This document shows positions 12,798 to 25,771 of a DNA stretch of 64,000 nt, piece after piece. The stretch is from positions 616,130 through 680,129 of the forward strand of contig JH720313.1 of assembly GCA_000231825.2 (NCBI GenBank). Direction: 5' to 3'. How positions within the stretch are numbered: position 1 is the stretch's first letter; every line of letters begins with the position of its first letter. The stretch comes from Tetrahymena elliotti 4EA (lineage: Eukaryota; Ciliophora; Oligohymenophorea; Hymenostomatida; Tetrahymenidae). Position numbers and translations under genes: made by a program. A model generated the notes under the pieces. That model worked only from the letters and a program-made list of their open reading frames with translations, was not told the DNA's origin and did not search any database.

Positions 12798-14918
12798 ATG
12801 AAAAAATGTTTAAAATCAATTTTTTGTTGTATTAAAAATAACAAAGAATAAAACTAATCAGATAACTAGAATAAGGGTAAGCTAAAAGATTTTCAAAAGT
12901 GTTATATTGATGACAAATAGAAAACATTTACATTCAAGGGAGACACTTACTAGGTGTAAGAATAGATTGGTCAAGGAGCATTTTCAGAAGTCTACACAGT
13001 TTTTAATTAAAACAAAAAGAGATTTGAAGTTCTCAAAAAACTCATTTTGAAAGAATCTATTGATGAATATATTTAAGAATATAATATTTTGAGATCTATC
13101 AAGCATGAATTCATCATTTAATTTTATGATTGCCTCTTACTTGATGATGATTTATGTTTTTTAATGGAATATGCAGAGTAAGGAACATTGCAATAGTTTA
13201 TAGATAACCCTTATCTTTTAAATAAGAAGGTAGATGCAAATTTTATTTTAGAAATATGCGAAAGCATATTTGAAGGTATTTAGTATCTATAAATTAAGAA
13301 AATTATTCATAGAGACCTTAAACCAGAAAATATTCTGATATCCAACTTTAAGGCTAAAATTGCTGACTTAGGTTTATCTAAATTTCTACTTTCTAAATTT
13401 GCAAATACAAATGTTGGAAATATACTATATGCTGCTCCTGAAAAAAATAATAATGATAAAGGAGGATATGGATTAAAATCTGATATTTATTCTGCTGGTT
13501 TGATTTTATGCTAAGTTTTACTTAAACTAACTGCAAGCTAGATATCTCAAATTAACTTTTTTGATAACTAAAACTCTCTCAAAAATGTGCCAGATGATAT
13601 AAACAAGTTGATATCTAAATTGATCTCAAAAAATCCAGATGAGAGACCATCATGTGAAATCGTTATTCAATAAATCAACTCATTTAAATAAAATAAAGAA
13701 ATTAAGTAATATATAAATAGCAAGTATTAGTTGAATTCTAGTATAATTAAAAAGTAAGATATTAGTATTAGTGGTGATTAAAATGACATAGAAAAATAAT
13801 GTAAATTAGAATAGCCATTAATAATAGGAGAAGCTGCATTTGAAGAAAAAGATTCAGTAGATTTCCTTTCTTCTGATAAGCTATAAATTAACTTTGGTGT
13901 AGATTCAAGCTAAAATTAGGTCTATAAACCAGAAAATGAGTAGTGGTTTGAATAAAACTTCACTGCAGGAGCAGTTTCAATTATCAGATTTAAGGACTTA
14001 GAAAAAGCTATTAAATAGTTTGAAAAAATTCTAAATGTAGAAGTTAGAGATGAATTCATGGTCCAAAAAAAGTTGATGATGATATTGTGGATGATGAGAA
14101 AGAGGAACTATACATTAGAAAATCTCTTTGATCAACAAAAATCTGAATAAGATTATCGAAAAGCTAAAGACTATGCTTAAGCATGTCTTTAATTAGACCC
14201 TTTAAATTAAAATTGTTTAAGTATTCTAGCCCTATCTATGATTAAGTTAAGACATTCAGAAATTGAAATATTGATACAAATTGAGAAAATTATATCAAAG
14301 ATATATTTTGGTGGACTTCTATTATTTATGACTCTGATAGATATTTAGAAGTATATTCATCCTAGCTACTCAAAGAGTATTGCACAAAATTCATCTAATT
14401 TTACTGATGAAATCATCTTAGGAAGCTCATTATATTTCTATTCAAAAAATTAGTTATTTAGTATTCAAAAAATAATTTAATCATATCAATAATAACAAGA
14501 AAGTGAAAGTCATTAATTAATAGCTGTAAAAAAAATAATTTCAATACTTAACAAAGATTCAAATTGCTTCTTTTTATAAAACTAAAATATAAAATTTGAT
14601 GAAATCAGAATGGGTTTCTGTTATTATGCAATTTTAAATTATTTTTAAAATAAAGATTTTTAATTGTTTGGTTTACAATTTTAAGACTCTTCATTCAGAT
14701 AAACATTATCAGATATATATTCTGAAAATGATAAGTTTTATGAGGAAATACAAAAATTATAAAAAACATATTTAGATTGCTGAAATATTTCTAAAATCAA
14801 ATCTAAATTTAATAAATCCTTAATCCCAATAAACTACAAAAAATATGATGAGAAAATACATAAATTAAAAGATGTTACTAGAGTTAATGATGAATAATTA
14901 CAATTAATTCCAAATTGA
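12798..14918 (+). CDS. divergent Ser/Thr protein kinase with long C-terminal extension
   Basis: This is an intronless frame of 706 residues (ATG 12,798, TGA 14,916-14,918). The kinase domain covers about residues 51-320: glycine loop IGQGAFSEVY (57-66), beta-3 lysine K80 in EVLKK, helix-C Glu about 94, catalytic loop HRDLKPENIL (170-179), metal-binding motif DLG (189-191) in place of DFG, APE at 212-214 and a short C-lobe ending KNPDERPS. All catalytic residues are present, so activity is expected. The N terminus MKKCLKSIFCC has three Cys in 11 residues and could be acylated. The remaining roughly 380 residues are Gln/Ser/Ile-rich with helical stretches, and I do not recognise them. It resembles the large ciliate-expanded ULK/CAMK-like kinase groups, but no orthologue is assigned. 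Confidence 0.85.
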
Positions 14919-15641
14919 TTCGGATTTACAAATTATATTAAAACATAAAATTAAAACTAAAAAGAGTTTTTTATTGTTTTATATTAGAAACTGAGTATAT
15001 ATATCATATTGATAGTTTGATTTGATATATTTTAAATAAAAAAACTGAATTTTCAAAAAAAATAAAATTTTTAATTTTGAGATAAATTTAATTGAAATAA
15101 ATAAATTATTTTAATAAAATTTATTTTCATTTTTAAAATTAAATACCTGAATTAATTTAATAATTTAGATTTAATTAATTAGTTCTTATTTATTATGTTC
15201 AGCCACCTTTTTTGTTTACTATATTTTTTAAAAAGTTGAATCCTCATAAATATTTTTTCATTTAAATTAGTTAAAATAAAGTTAAAAAAATATTAAAATA
15301 GAGCTAAAAAAATTATCATTTTTGGAAAGTGAATACTTTACTTTACATCTATTTTGATAGCTCTACTTGAAAAAAAAAAAGATTTTTGCAAATCAAATTG
15401 TGATTTGAGTTTTATGATAATTCTAATCAAACATTAATTTTTTAACAAAGGTTCAAGAATTTACAGCTTTTTTTGTTTGGTAAACATTAAAAACGAAAAT
15501 TATTTGATTGAAGAAACTTTTATTTTTTTGTTATCACAAAGAATTACTGAATTTGCATACAAAAATAAATAAGCGAAAAAATTTGTGGTAGAAATAAATA
15601 TAGAAAATTTAAAGTGACAAATAAAATATTTATAATTCTGA
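14919..15641. other. intergenic, no gene seen
   Basis: This A/T-rich spacer lies between the kinase and the next + strand gene. It should contain the kinase 3' UTR and the promoter of the 15,642 gene. No repeat or RNA gene is visible. Confidence 0.5.
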
Positions 15642-16338
15642 ATGAGGAAATAATATATAATTTTACTAGTTTTTATACTTATTGCTGCCTGTAAGACACT
15701 ATCAATTTATTTTTTTTAAAATGATATTTAATATTCTTTTCAAATTAAAAAAGGTAATTCAGCTCATGTAAAAAATAAAAATAAGGATTCTGACCATTTA
15801 CTTAACGAATAAAGCAAGAAGTCTTCATCAAGTAGATTATTGGATATTTAAATAATAGTTAGAAATGATTTATTTTTAAAAGGATAAGTGTAAGAAACTA
15901 ACCAAATAAATAAAGAAGAAGATGATGAAAATTAATTCAAACATTTTTCAGATTATGTCAAAAAGTCAAGCAAGGCTTAAAAGGACTTCATTATTTAATT
16001 TATGGGTAAATAAATCTTTTACAAAGATTATCTCATCTAGCTATTTTAATTACTTAAAAGAAATAAATGACCTAGAGCAGTACCAAGCTAGATTTTTGTT
16101 TATGAGTCTTTTAGCCGTTTTTACAGTTGCTCTATGTTGCTTTGGAGTAAAATATATACTGAACTTTGTAAAAATTTACTTTCAAATACTTAAAAAATAT
16201 TAACTCTTCATTTGTTATTAAAATAAATAAAAAAATCAGTCTAAGACATGTAAAACAGCTTTGAGTGAAATCAAATGGATTAAAGAAGTAGAAGCTTAAT
16301 AAGAATAATAATAATAAAATGTTTTTACTGAATATTGA
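15642..16338 (+). CDS. small secreted/membrane protein with signal peptide and one TM segment
   Basis: The product is unrecognised. The ATG at 15,642 starts a typical signal peptide, MRKQYIILLVFILIAACKT, followed by a Lys/Asp/Ser-rich polar stretch. The frame then has to change. The best model is a 64-nt intron at 15,888-15,951 (gtgtaag...ttt ttcag), which joins in phase to the downstream frame IMSKSQARLKRTSLFNLW. That frame contains a strong transmembrane helix (FLFMSLLAVFTVALCCFGV, about 16,096-16,152) and a Gln-rich cytosolic tail ending at TGA 16,336-16,338. The product would be about 210 residues, type I in topology. If the intron is not spliced, the first frame ends at TGA 16,068 after 142 residues. 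A single-base indel is the other explanation. Confidence 0.6.
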
Positions 16339-17187
16339 CTATTAAAATTCGAAACAATTGCAATAAAATTGCTTATATTTATATATTATTTTGATCAATA
16401 TTCCTTTAAAGCAAAAAGAGTTCCATAAAATTCAAGTATTCAAGAATATTATAAAAAATAAGACTAAATCCTATTAAATTATCCATCTTCTAAGTATTTT
16501 TTGACAAGATTTTAAAGTACTTGCTTGGTTCTTTGATTTTAGAATTGTATTTTTATAATATGGATAATAAAATATTAAATAACAATCAATATTTTATACT
16601 ACTAACTATTATCAATTTCATCACTAAATTTTCTAAATTTAATCTTCATAAATTCTTTTCTCTTAAAATTAATTAAAATAGAATATTGCTCTCATCTCAT
16701 CTAATCTTTTTAATTAAGACTAAGCGTTTTAAGTAGCTTTTGATATTAAAGGAGAGGAGATAGATTTTATATCTTATTTAAAGTCCAAATAAATTCATCA
16801 ATTTCTTTTGATATCATTTTTGTTTATTTTTACTTGTTTAAAGATCCTTGAAATTAGTATTTATTTTATAATTTTTCTAAAATTAGATTTATTTTAATCT
16901 GGTTAAAAATAATTAAAAATTTAAATATTTTTTCAAAAAATATGGTATCTACTTTCCTCTTTTTTAAAAAATAATTTTCGTTTTTGTTTTTTGCAACTCT
17001 AATTTTTTAATTTTTATTTTTGAACTATTCTTCTTATGATAATTTGTTACATTTTGGATATAATTAGTTTTTTATTTTCAATAAAATGTAAAAGATCAAA
17101 TTTATTAGAAAAAAGTGAATTAGGTATTTTAATTATGAATTAAAGTAAGTGAAAAATGTTTTTTACAATACTAAATTAATAATTTAA
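16339..17187. other. intergenic between convergent genes
   Basis: This region holds only the 3' flanks of the + gene ending at 16,338 and the - gene ending at 17,188. It is very A/T-rich and no gene is seen. Confidence 0.5.
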
Positions 17188-20100
17188 TCAAATCTTCCAA
17201 GTATCAGCAATTTTTATATTATCATTAAAAGGTTTTTTATATATGCTTTCTACAATACTAGGACCACATTCTATGCATTCAAGAGCTAAAAGTTAATCTA
17301 ATTGAACCTAATTTAGAAAAATGTTAAAAATGTTTGAAGGAAAATAAGAAATACTCTATATCCATGCAATTCTTTCTAGTATTAAGCAAGTTAAGCAACG
17401 TTTTCATCATCATCTTCTTCAATAGCATGGCTAGCTACAAAATTAACTAGCTTATTTAAAGGGTTATTAAAAAGTCCTATATCTATGTCATCACTTGATG
17501 CCCCTAAAATAATATTTAAATATATTCTTACTATTTATTTGAAGATTGTAGAATATTTTTACTTTTTCTTGCATTCAAAGATTCAATACTTTTTTAGATT
17601 GTTTCAATTTGTTTATTTAAATTATTTATTTTTTCTAATTTTATTTGGTCATCATCATTTTTAATAACTTTAAAGATCAAGCAATTCTTTTTGATTTGTA
17701 TGTTAAAAGTTAAAATTGTAAAAGAAAAATTAAACTTACTTAATGGAAGCCATGTTTGCAAGGGAATATATAAAATGAATCTGTATATAAAGCTCTATTA
17801 CATTCTCTGCATGTTTTATCTTATTTAATAATAACAAATTTATTTATTTTATTTAGATCTGATTTTATCTTATCAGCTGCAAGTGAGTAAGCTTTGATTA
17901 AAGATCTTAGTTCTTCTATCTTTTTGTTTTTTTATTCCAATCCAATGCAAATTTATTCAGTTACTCTCTGGACATCAATAGACTCAGAAAAAGAATCTAA
18001 AATCTCTTCCATCTAAAGAGAAGGGAATGTGTTCAATAAATCTATAACTTCAAAAATATTATCCTTCTCAAGATAATATTTTGCCACTTATAGCATTAGT
18101 TTTTTTTATTCTTTTTAGCTTGAGGGCTATCTAATATAGCTTTCTATAAGATATCCAAGATCATTTTCCAAGGCTACCTTGATAGCTTCACTGCACATAT
18201 CCTTTAATCTTGATTTAAAATAAATAAGAAATTAATTTCAATCAAGTTAAATAAAAATAGTTGATTTGTCTTAAATTGATAATTCAAAAATTTTAAACAT
18301 TGATCTAAATCTAGAAGAAAGAATAACTATTAGTAATATTTACCCATAAAGTTTTACAAGTATGATGTGGAAGTCATAAGATTTAGCAATAGTAAATGCA
18401 AACTCAAAACTAAAATTAAATCTTTCTTATTCTCTTTTGACTTATTCTTATTCATCAAAATAGTCACCAAGCTCTAACTCATCATCAAGCTATGATAAAA
18501 AGAGTATAAGCATATTGTGAATGGTTTTATCATCACATTTATGATCACTTATTAGATTTTTAATATACTTAATAACAAGCTTTTTTTTAGAAGCTGGTAC
18601 ATCTATCAAGCTTCTAATGAGCTTGTTTTCTTTAGTGTCTTACTATTGAGATTATTACCTTTTATTTATTTTACTTTCCTTTCTGTAAGGCCTTATGGAA
18701 TAATCTTAAATTTTTTCTATGAATTTCTGTGTCTCCTTTTAGATGAGAAAGTGGGAGTACTATATTAAATAAAAAAATTATTTTAAGCATTTATTTAATT
18801 CAAATATTAAATGTTAATTAAAAGCTAGTACCTTCACAAGTAAATCATTTCTGTATCTTTCTTTATCTCTAGGTATTGATTCCAAATCTTAAAGAACTTG
18901 ATCAAATTTATCTTCGTTGATATCATTCTTTATAATAACTTCAAAGGACTACTTTTTTCTTGCATAATCAAAACAGTCTTTCAACCTTCCATGAGTTTAC
19001 AAAATTTAATAAATTGTATTTTCGTCTAATTCTCTATCATGAATATATTGGTCTAAGAGTTGTTTAAGATTATCTTTTAAGCTTTCTATTTTTTATTTTA
19101 TAAGTTCCAAGCATTATTTCTTATACTATTCATTATTGTTAAATTTGCTAATAGGATATTACAGATAATCTTATTTTATTTATGTTAATATTTGTTAAAT
19201 AAAATATTTAATTTCTTATCAATTATTTTACATGAGTATCTAACTTCTTAAGCATTTATTTTCTCTGCTTTTATTTCAATCAGCCAATAAATTAAAATAT
19301 GCTTTTAAGTTTTCACATCTTATCTTAAATTTTTTAGCCATAGAGTGAGATATTCTAATTAGAAAATTTAATATTCAATAAATCTAATCACAAAAAAATA
19401 TATAAATACCTTCAAGGCCATCTCTTGCTGTAATGTCTCCCTCAAGCTGCTTATTTAAAAATTTTAGTGTAATTTCTTCAAAATTTCTAGTTGTTTCAAA
19501 ATAAAGCTAAGCAGCTTTCATATAATCTTTTTACTAAAACTATTAATCTGCATACAACCCTGCTAACTAAAAAATTATTCAAGATTATAAATTGATTGTG
19601 AAACAACAATAAATTTACATAAGCTATATCTTCTTTAGTAACGTCAGCTTTTTTTGCACTTTCAAAGGCTAAATTAAACTATTTCTTTTCTAAATATAGC
19701 TTCCAGCCATCCTATTATAATTAAAAATTATATCCATCTTAAAATTGCAAGAATCTATTTAAATACTTTTTCTTCATTTTGGATGCTAAGAAACTTAATA
19801 TCTCTACTGGAATAAATCCAAATTATCTTGTTAAAACTATCATATTACATACCATACACTATACCCATACCTTTCAAATCATAAGATGTAACTACCTTCT
19901 CATTTATTCTAGACATTATTGTCAAGTTATCATAAAAGAGTAAAATATAATGAAACTCAGTGAGTAAAATATCAATAGGCATTTCGTCTACTGATTTTGT
20001 ATCTATTTTAGAAGCTCTGACATCATTCTATTTAGCGAATGATAACTTTTAGAAATCTCTTAAAAAAGTATCTTTATATTACTCATAGCTAGATGGAATC

Positions 20101-21864
20101 TATTTATTAATTGAAAACATTGTACCACTTTGTAAATATTGTAAGCTTTTAAAAAACAATACAAATATTAAATAAGTAAAATGTTTACTTGTTAGTTAAA
20201 TAATCCATATTCATTAACCCATAAAATTGAGTGAGGTATTTTCTTTTTTTCACAATCAATAACACTGCAAATACTTAGTAAGGAATTTTGAGAGCTTCTA
20301 AAATCATTATTGTTTGAGTCATTTACATTAAAGCTGACTCTATTTTAATAGTCGTATAATTTATAATTCTAAAGATGTATAAAAATATCTTTATCTGAAA
20401 ATGCATAAACTGATGAATTTGTTGAGACAAAAACTAAAAACTTTTTATCTTTTCTACTTTCATTGTATATTTTAACATATTTAATAGCATTAATTGCTTT
20501 AGAAGAGCTAGAACTATGTATTTCCAAAGCCTAAAAGGGATTAGTTTCTTCTATGTTTTCCTAATCTAAACATTTAATACTATAAATATAGAGCACACCT
20601 TTAGAAGTACCTAAAATAAAGCTCTAAAATGTTTTTTATAAAAAAATATTAGCTTATTCAGTCAATAACTTTAATAACTTTGAAAAAATTTTTATTTTAT
20701 TTATTATTTTTTACTAAAATGATTTTTTTTTTTCAATACTTCAATATCAATAAATTGAATAAATTGGTGGGTCAATAAAACAATATTTTATGATAATTTA
20801 AGCAATTATTGGAAAACATAATTTAAGAGACTATCTTAAATAATATTTTAAATCAGATATGTTTTCTTGAGTTGCTATAAAAAATAATTTTTAACTTAAA
20901 GTGTAAACTTTTAAAAGCAATCTTTGTAAGAATTTTATCAAACAAATTATAATTATTTTGATTTTTTGCTTGCAAAATTTATTTACTTTTGTTTTATTTT
21001 CAAAGCTTTCTGCTTTCTATTCTGCTTAGGTATCTTCCCAGCCTACAGATGTAATTATATATTCTTCTCCCCTAATATTTTTGAGCAATTTCATTTAGCT
21101 TTCATGATCGTAATTTATATAGAATGAAAACCCTTGATTACTTGATGCAATTAAATGATATCCTAATATTTTTCAACAAAATTATTTTTATTTGAATTTT
21201 CTAATTTGCTTTAAAAACAATGCAATCAAAAATTCATAAATTGTATGAAAATAAATTCATTTTATGCTTCTAAATTCTAAATTATGATAATAATTTATTG
21301 AAATTTATTATTTTTCAATTACCAAATGGGTCAAGAAAAATTCTATCTATCATAACTGGCTAAGCTCCATCAGTGATATTTAATATCTATCCTACCCCTG
21401 AAACAACATAACCTACACCATAGCCAACTCCCTAAACAACTTGACCTACTCCGCTAAAGACATTACTAAATAAGTTGGTGATTAAATTTCCTTAATTTTA
21501 TTGTCCTTATTGTTACTATTATTGCTACTAAGCTGGTTACTCTATTCTATCAGGAATATCCAATTTCTACCAACCTTTTTTCTGAGTCATTCTAAATATT
21601 TTATTGCTTGCAGTTAAGATAGCTATCTATTTAAGGCTGACAGCCACTTATTTTATTTATTCATTGCGAAATAAATCAGAAGGTAAATTAAAATCCTTTA
21701 ATTCTCCAAAAATCTATTCTGTTTAGTAAACTTCAGATTGGAATCCATTTACATCCTATTTATAATATTATCATAAACAACAAAAAATCTATATATTGCA
21801 AACAGCTATTAAATTGAATAACATTTTAGTAAGAACTATAATCACTTGACTTCTTTTAAATCAT
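17188..21864 (-). CDS. VPS18: VPS18 (Pep3) core subunit of CORVET/HOPS tethering complex
   Basis: This is a multi-exon gene read leftward; TGA at 17,188-17,190. The N-terminal Pep3/Vps18 propeller includes QPVMIDRIFLDPFGN (about 21,330). The middle is the clathrin-heavy-chain-like helical repeat region. The C-terminal RING-type domain has CRECNRALYTD, IFPCKHGFH, then a helical insert and LECIECG with a final W near the stop, exactly as in VPS18. The protein acts on endosomes and lysosomes in membrane tethering with VPS11, VPS16 and VPS33. A Gln-rich insert and a Gly/Val repeat (FSGVGQVVQGVGYGVGYVV) interrupt the propeller before MIDRIF, which is unusual. The start is tentative: ATG at 21,862-21,864 gives a 14-residue exon joined through a 67-nt intron to the exon beginning near 21,755. 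Tetrahymena has an expanded set of CORVET subunits, so this may be one of several paralogues. Confidence 0.88.
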
Positions 21865-22423
21865 ATCTAACTTCTAGCTGATTGTATATTTGACTAACTA
21901 AGCTTGATAACTTTGGTAAATTTGACAAATTAATTCGTTTGTGCAGCTTTATAATTATTAAATATATTTGGAATGATTTATTAATTTTTATTCAAAATTA
22001 AATATCGAATATTATATATACATGAGAGTGATAAATTCATTGATTAATTAATTGAACAAATGAATATATTCTTAATTTATTTTAGTGACTCATGCAAATA
22101 ACATAAAGATTAAAATCAATTTTTTAAGTATTCCTATCTCATTCTAAAATTATTCTAATAAACAATAATCTATTTGATTTTTTTAATCTATTTCAAATAT
22201 TAAATTTGTTTTGCATGAAAATTAATAAGATTTACCATTTTTTATAAAATATAAAAGATATTTCGTTATCTACATAAGCTGATTAAAATCAAAATATGTT
22301 TGTTGTTTTTATTATCATTCATTATAAAGATTCTTAGAAAACAATAAATAGATTCTTCTATTTTTGATTAAATTTAACAAGTTCTTCAAGTAAAAAATTT
22401 CAGACATAATATATTAAGAAAGA
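21865..22423. promoter_or_regulatory. divergent intergenic/promoter region
   Basis: This is the upstream region of VPS18 (-) and the 22,424 gene (+). It is A/T-rich, with no recognisable element. Confidence 0.35.
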
Positions 22424-23028
22424 ATGGACACTATTAATATATCAGTCAATAAAAAATTAGCTAAGGACAAAGAATTTTAATTTTTAGTTTTAAACATGCT
22501 CATTATTAGGAGATTAATAAATCTGGATGTAAAATTTTCAAGTTTTATTTTGAATTTATCAACATATTATTTATAAAAATGCAATTATAATCAGAATGAT
22601 ATTACTCAAAAATATATATAATGCTATTAAACAACTAAAGATGCTAAAGATTCTAATGAAAAATATGTTTAGAATGTAGAAAAATGCTTGCTTAGCCATA
22701 AAAAGTAATTTGATTTCACTAAAAATAAAATGGAAGAAGTGATAAAAAATATTGAATAAGCAAAGGTATATAAAAAAATTTGTATTTTATAGTATAAAAT
22801 AAATAATATTGATTCTACTTGATAAATTTAATTTGCTTGAGATCTTATCATCATTAATAACAAAATTTAAAAAAGGACACTCATAGATCGAGAGATATCA
22901 ACTGCTTCAATCTTGTTGGTGAAAGTGAACTTAAAAATTGTAAGGAAGTAGAAAAAAGAAATTATTTGCTCAAACTTAAATCTATTTATGAACAAGTTCC
23001 TGAGTTAAATGGATAGCTCAAATTTTGA
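22424..23028 (+). CDS. small helical Cys-containing protein of unknown function
   Basis: There are two exons, 22,424-22,765 and 22,876-23,028, both whole codons, joined across a 110-nt GT-AG intron; 164 residues. Exon 1 starts MDTINISVNKK, has a moderately hydrophobic middle and then a Lys/Gln-rich helix with Cys in KCNYNQNDITQKYIQC and KCLLSHKK. Exon 2 adds two more Cys (INCFNL, LKNCKEVEK) and ends EQVPELNGQLKF. The Cys spacing is loosely reminiscent of small mitochondrial twin-Cys proteins, but I cannot assign it. Phase-perfect splicing and low TGA content support a real gene. Confidence 0.6.
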
Positions 23029-23873
23029 ATTAAATTAGAATATTTTCATATTAAAATCCTTAAATTTACAAAATTTACAGGATTAGTATTTATTTTACTT
23101 AAATTTAGATCACAAGCTCAAAGTGATAAATTGTTTCTTTACTATTCTATTAGGATATATCTCAATTTTTGTTTCAAAGAATAAAATAACATAACTCAAT
23201 TAAATAAACACTTATTTTGGAATTAAACTTTTGAAAAAAATGAATGAATGAAATTTAACTCATTTATTAAGAATTAGAATAATTGACATTTTCTATATTT
23301 GTAATTAACGTTTTTTACTTGAAATATTAGTTAAATGATTCTCTTAAAGTTGCTTGTTTAAGAAGAGTTTAGATGTATAAAAACAATTCTTTGATTAATA
23401 ATGACCAAATTTTAAAAATTTAGGAAAAATACTTCAAGAAATGTCTCATTTATTTTCTCAAAGCTGTTTTAATGAGCAATCATAAAAGATAAGTTAAAAT
23501 ATAAAAATCAATTTATTCCTCATTTTTTTGGAAAAGAGTTTTCATGTTAAAATCAAACAAACTTTTGCGCATATCTCTTAACAGCTAATTTACTCTTATT
23601 TAATCTAAAAAAATTAAAATGAAATGAGAATATTCTTAGTCAAAAAAATATTATAATAATATTTAATTTAAATGAAAATAAAGTTCTCTTTCATGATGAA
23701 TTTTAACAAGAATATTATTTGATGAATTATACATAATCACATATTAAATTGATGAAAATTTAATTATTTCAACTTATTTAAGTCCATCCAATATTTATAA
23801 ATATTTACTAATAGTCAACATTAAAAAATTAATTGATAGATTTTATTCCAAAAAAATAAATAGATTCAAAATA
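23029..23873. other. intergenic, no gene seen
   Basis: A/T-rich DNA with short chance frames only; it should hold the promoter of the 23,874 gene. Confidence 0.5.
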
Positions 23874-24530
23874 ATGAGCGAAGCACAATCTTCAAAGATA
23901 AAAACAATTAAAACTCTCAAAACTAAGGAGATATCAGCAAACAAAGAAGAGAAAAAAGAAAAATCACCCTCCCCTAATAGAGAAAGCTAAAACATTGATA
24001 ATTAAGAAGATGATGATGAAGATTATATTGACGCTTCTCAATTAGCAGATAAAAAAGTATTGAAGAGGAAAATAAAACCTTAAGTTGATCGTTTATATCC
24101 TAAGGAAGCAAACGCATATGATTATTAAAGTAGCGCAGGAGAATATTATCATGTTAATATGGAAGTAGCTATAAATTATGTTCTTATGAAAGGGAAAAAC
24201 TTAAAGGACAAAATAGAGGAATAAAATATATCTCCTTAATTTATATAAGATAATATTGTTTAAAACAAACATTTTAATATTAGTTATAATTCTTTTTTGT
24301 AGAAGCTTATCAACAAAAAGGTACTTCATCCTGAATTTAAAAATGTTAAACCAAAAACCTTAGAAAAATTAGAGTAGTTTTTTATAGAAAGAATAGAAAG
24401 ATGTCTTGAAAGCCTTAGAATCCACAATGCGTATCATGAAAAAGCAAGAGAAATATAAAATGAATTTGATAAAAGAATTGAAGAACTTTAAAATAAAATT
24501 AAACAAAAAAATAAAATAAATATTGATTGA
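23874..24530 (+). CDS. charged coiled-coil protein of unknown function
   Basis: This is an intronless frame of 218 residues (ATG 23,874, TGA 24,528-24,530) with 15 or more TAA/TAG Gln codons. Order: a Lys/Ser/Glu-rich disordered N terminus (about 1-50); a motif VDRLYPKEANAYDYQSSAGE near residue 75; a middle with VNMEVAINYVLMKGKNLKDK; and a C-terminal coiled coil from about 150 (LEKLEQFFIERIERCLESL, then EIQNEFDKRIEELQNKIKQK). The composition and coiled coil would suit an axonemal or cytoskeletal component, but I do not recognise a family, and that role is a guess. Confidence 0.75.
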
Positions 24531-25771
24531 ATCATGACAGATAAATTTAATTCAAAAAAATAATGATTTATTAACATATCTCTATTAAATCTATTATTTG
24601 TTTATTTTTTTACCTTTTTTGAAATTATTTTAAAAGTTAATAAAGGAAATATTAAGAAATTCAATATCTCACAAAATCAATAGTAATATTTACTATTTGT
24701 TTCTAATTCATTTATTTTCTAAATTTTCATAGAAAAATCAATTACCTTTCAAATTAACTAATGAAAAATACAAAATTTGAGTTAATTAAATAAAAATCTT
24801 TCTTTCTTTTTAAAACATATTTTTTTAAAAAAGTCTAATTTTAAAATTATTGAATTCAAAGAGTAAATATTACAAAAGTATCTTTTGTTAAAAATTTTGA
24901 GGTAAGTCTGTTTGTTGATTTTAATTTGAATGAAAAAATATCCAAAGTTTAATATATTAAAATAAACCAAAAATAATAAAAATAAACAAAAAGTATCTCA
25001 ATTTTTTTTTTCCTCAAAATTAAAATTAAAATAATAATTAAATTTTGATTAGGTGGTCTAATCGATATAAAAGAAATATTGCAATCATGAAAGACTTTAA
25101 GAAATTATAAATTAAATATCATATCATTAAACATTTGCAAAAATTTAGATACTTAAGCATACAGAATGATTTTTCTTAGTTGAAAAAAGCTTTAAATTTA
25201 AATCTGAGAAACAGGAGGGAGGAACAATTTATTTTGATCTAAAAGGAAAAAATAATTATATTTAATTTAAAAATTTTATTAATTCAGTAGTTAAAAATAA
25301 GATTTTACAATTAAATGTTGAGACATACACTAATTATTTTTACTAGATTTTACTTGAAGACAAACTAATCTAAATTTGATAATTATCATTGCACTTAAAA
25401 ATAAAATATTTGTTTCATATTAATATTATGTAAAAGATAACTTCTTTTAAATTTATTTTTAGATTTTTGTAAATGAATAAGTCTTAAATTGTATGCTATC
25501 TCAAAATTAAATTAAAATAGACTATGATTGATTGCTGATCTTAGAAGCTGATTATTGATTGTTGTATTTAATAAGATTATTAGTGAATAAATTTATTATT
25601 TTTGATAGATAATTAATAGTTGCTTATTAGCATCAAAACCTATCAGATCCGCAATTAATTTTGGATATAATTAGGACTTGATAAAACAAGAATTAATAGA
25701 CTTAAAAATTTGATAATTTCAACTTAACTTTTAAAAGTAATAACAAAACAATATATTTAAAATAAACTAAA
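24531..25771. other. intergenic, no gene seen
   Basis: 1.2 kb of A/T-rich DNA. Short open stretches exist on both strands (for example 24,782-24,970 on -), but none has conserved or composition-supported coding character. Confidence 0.5.
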
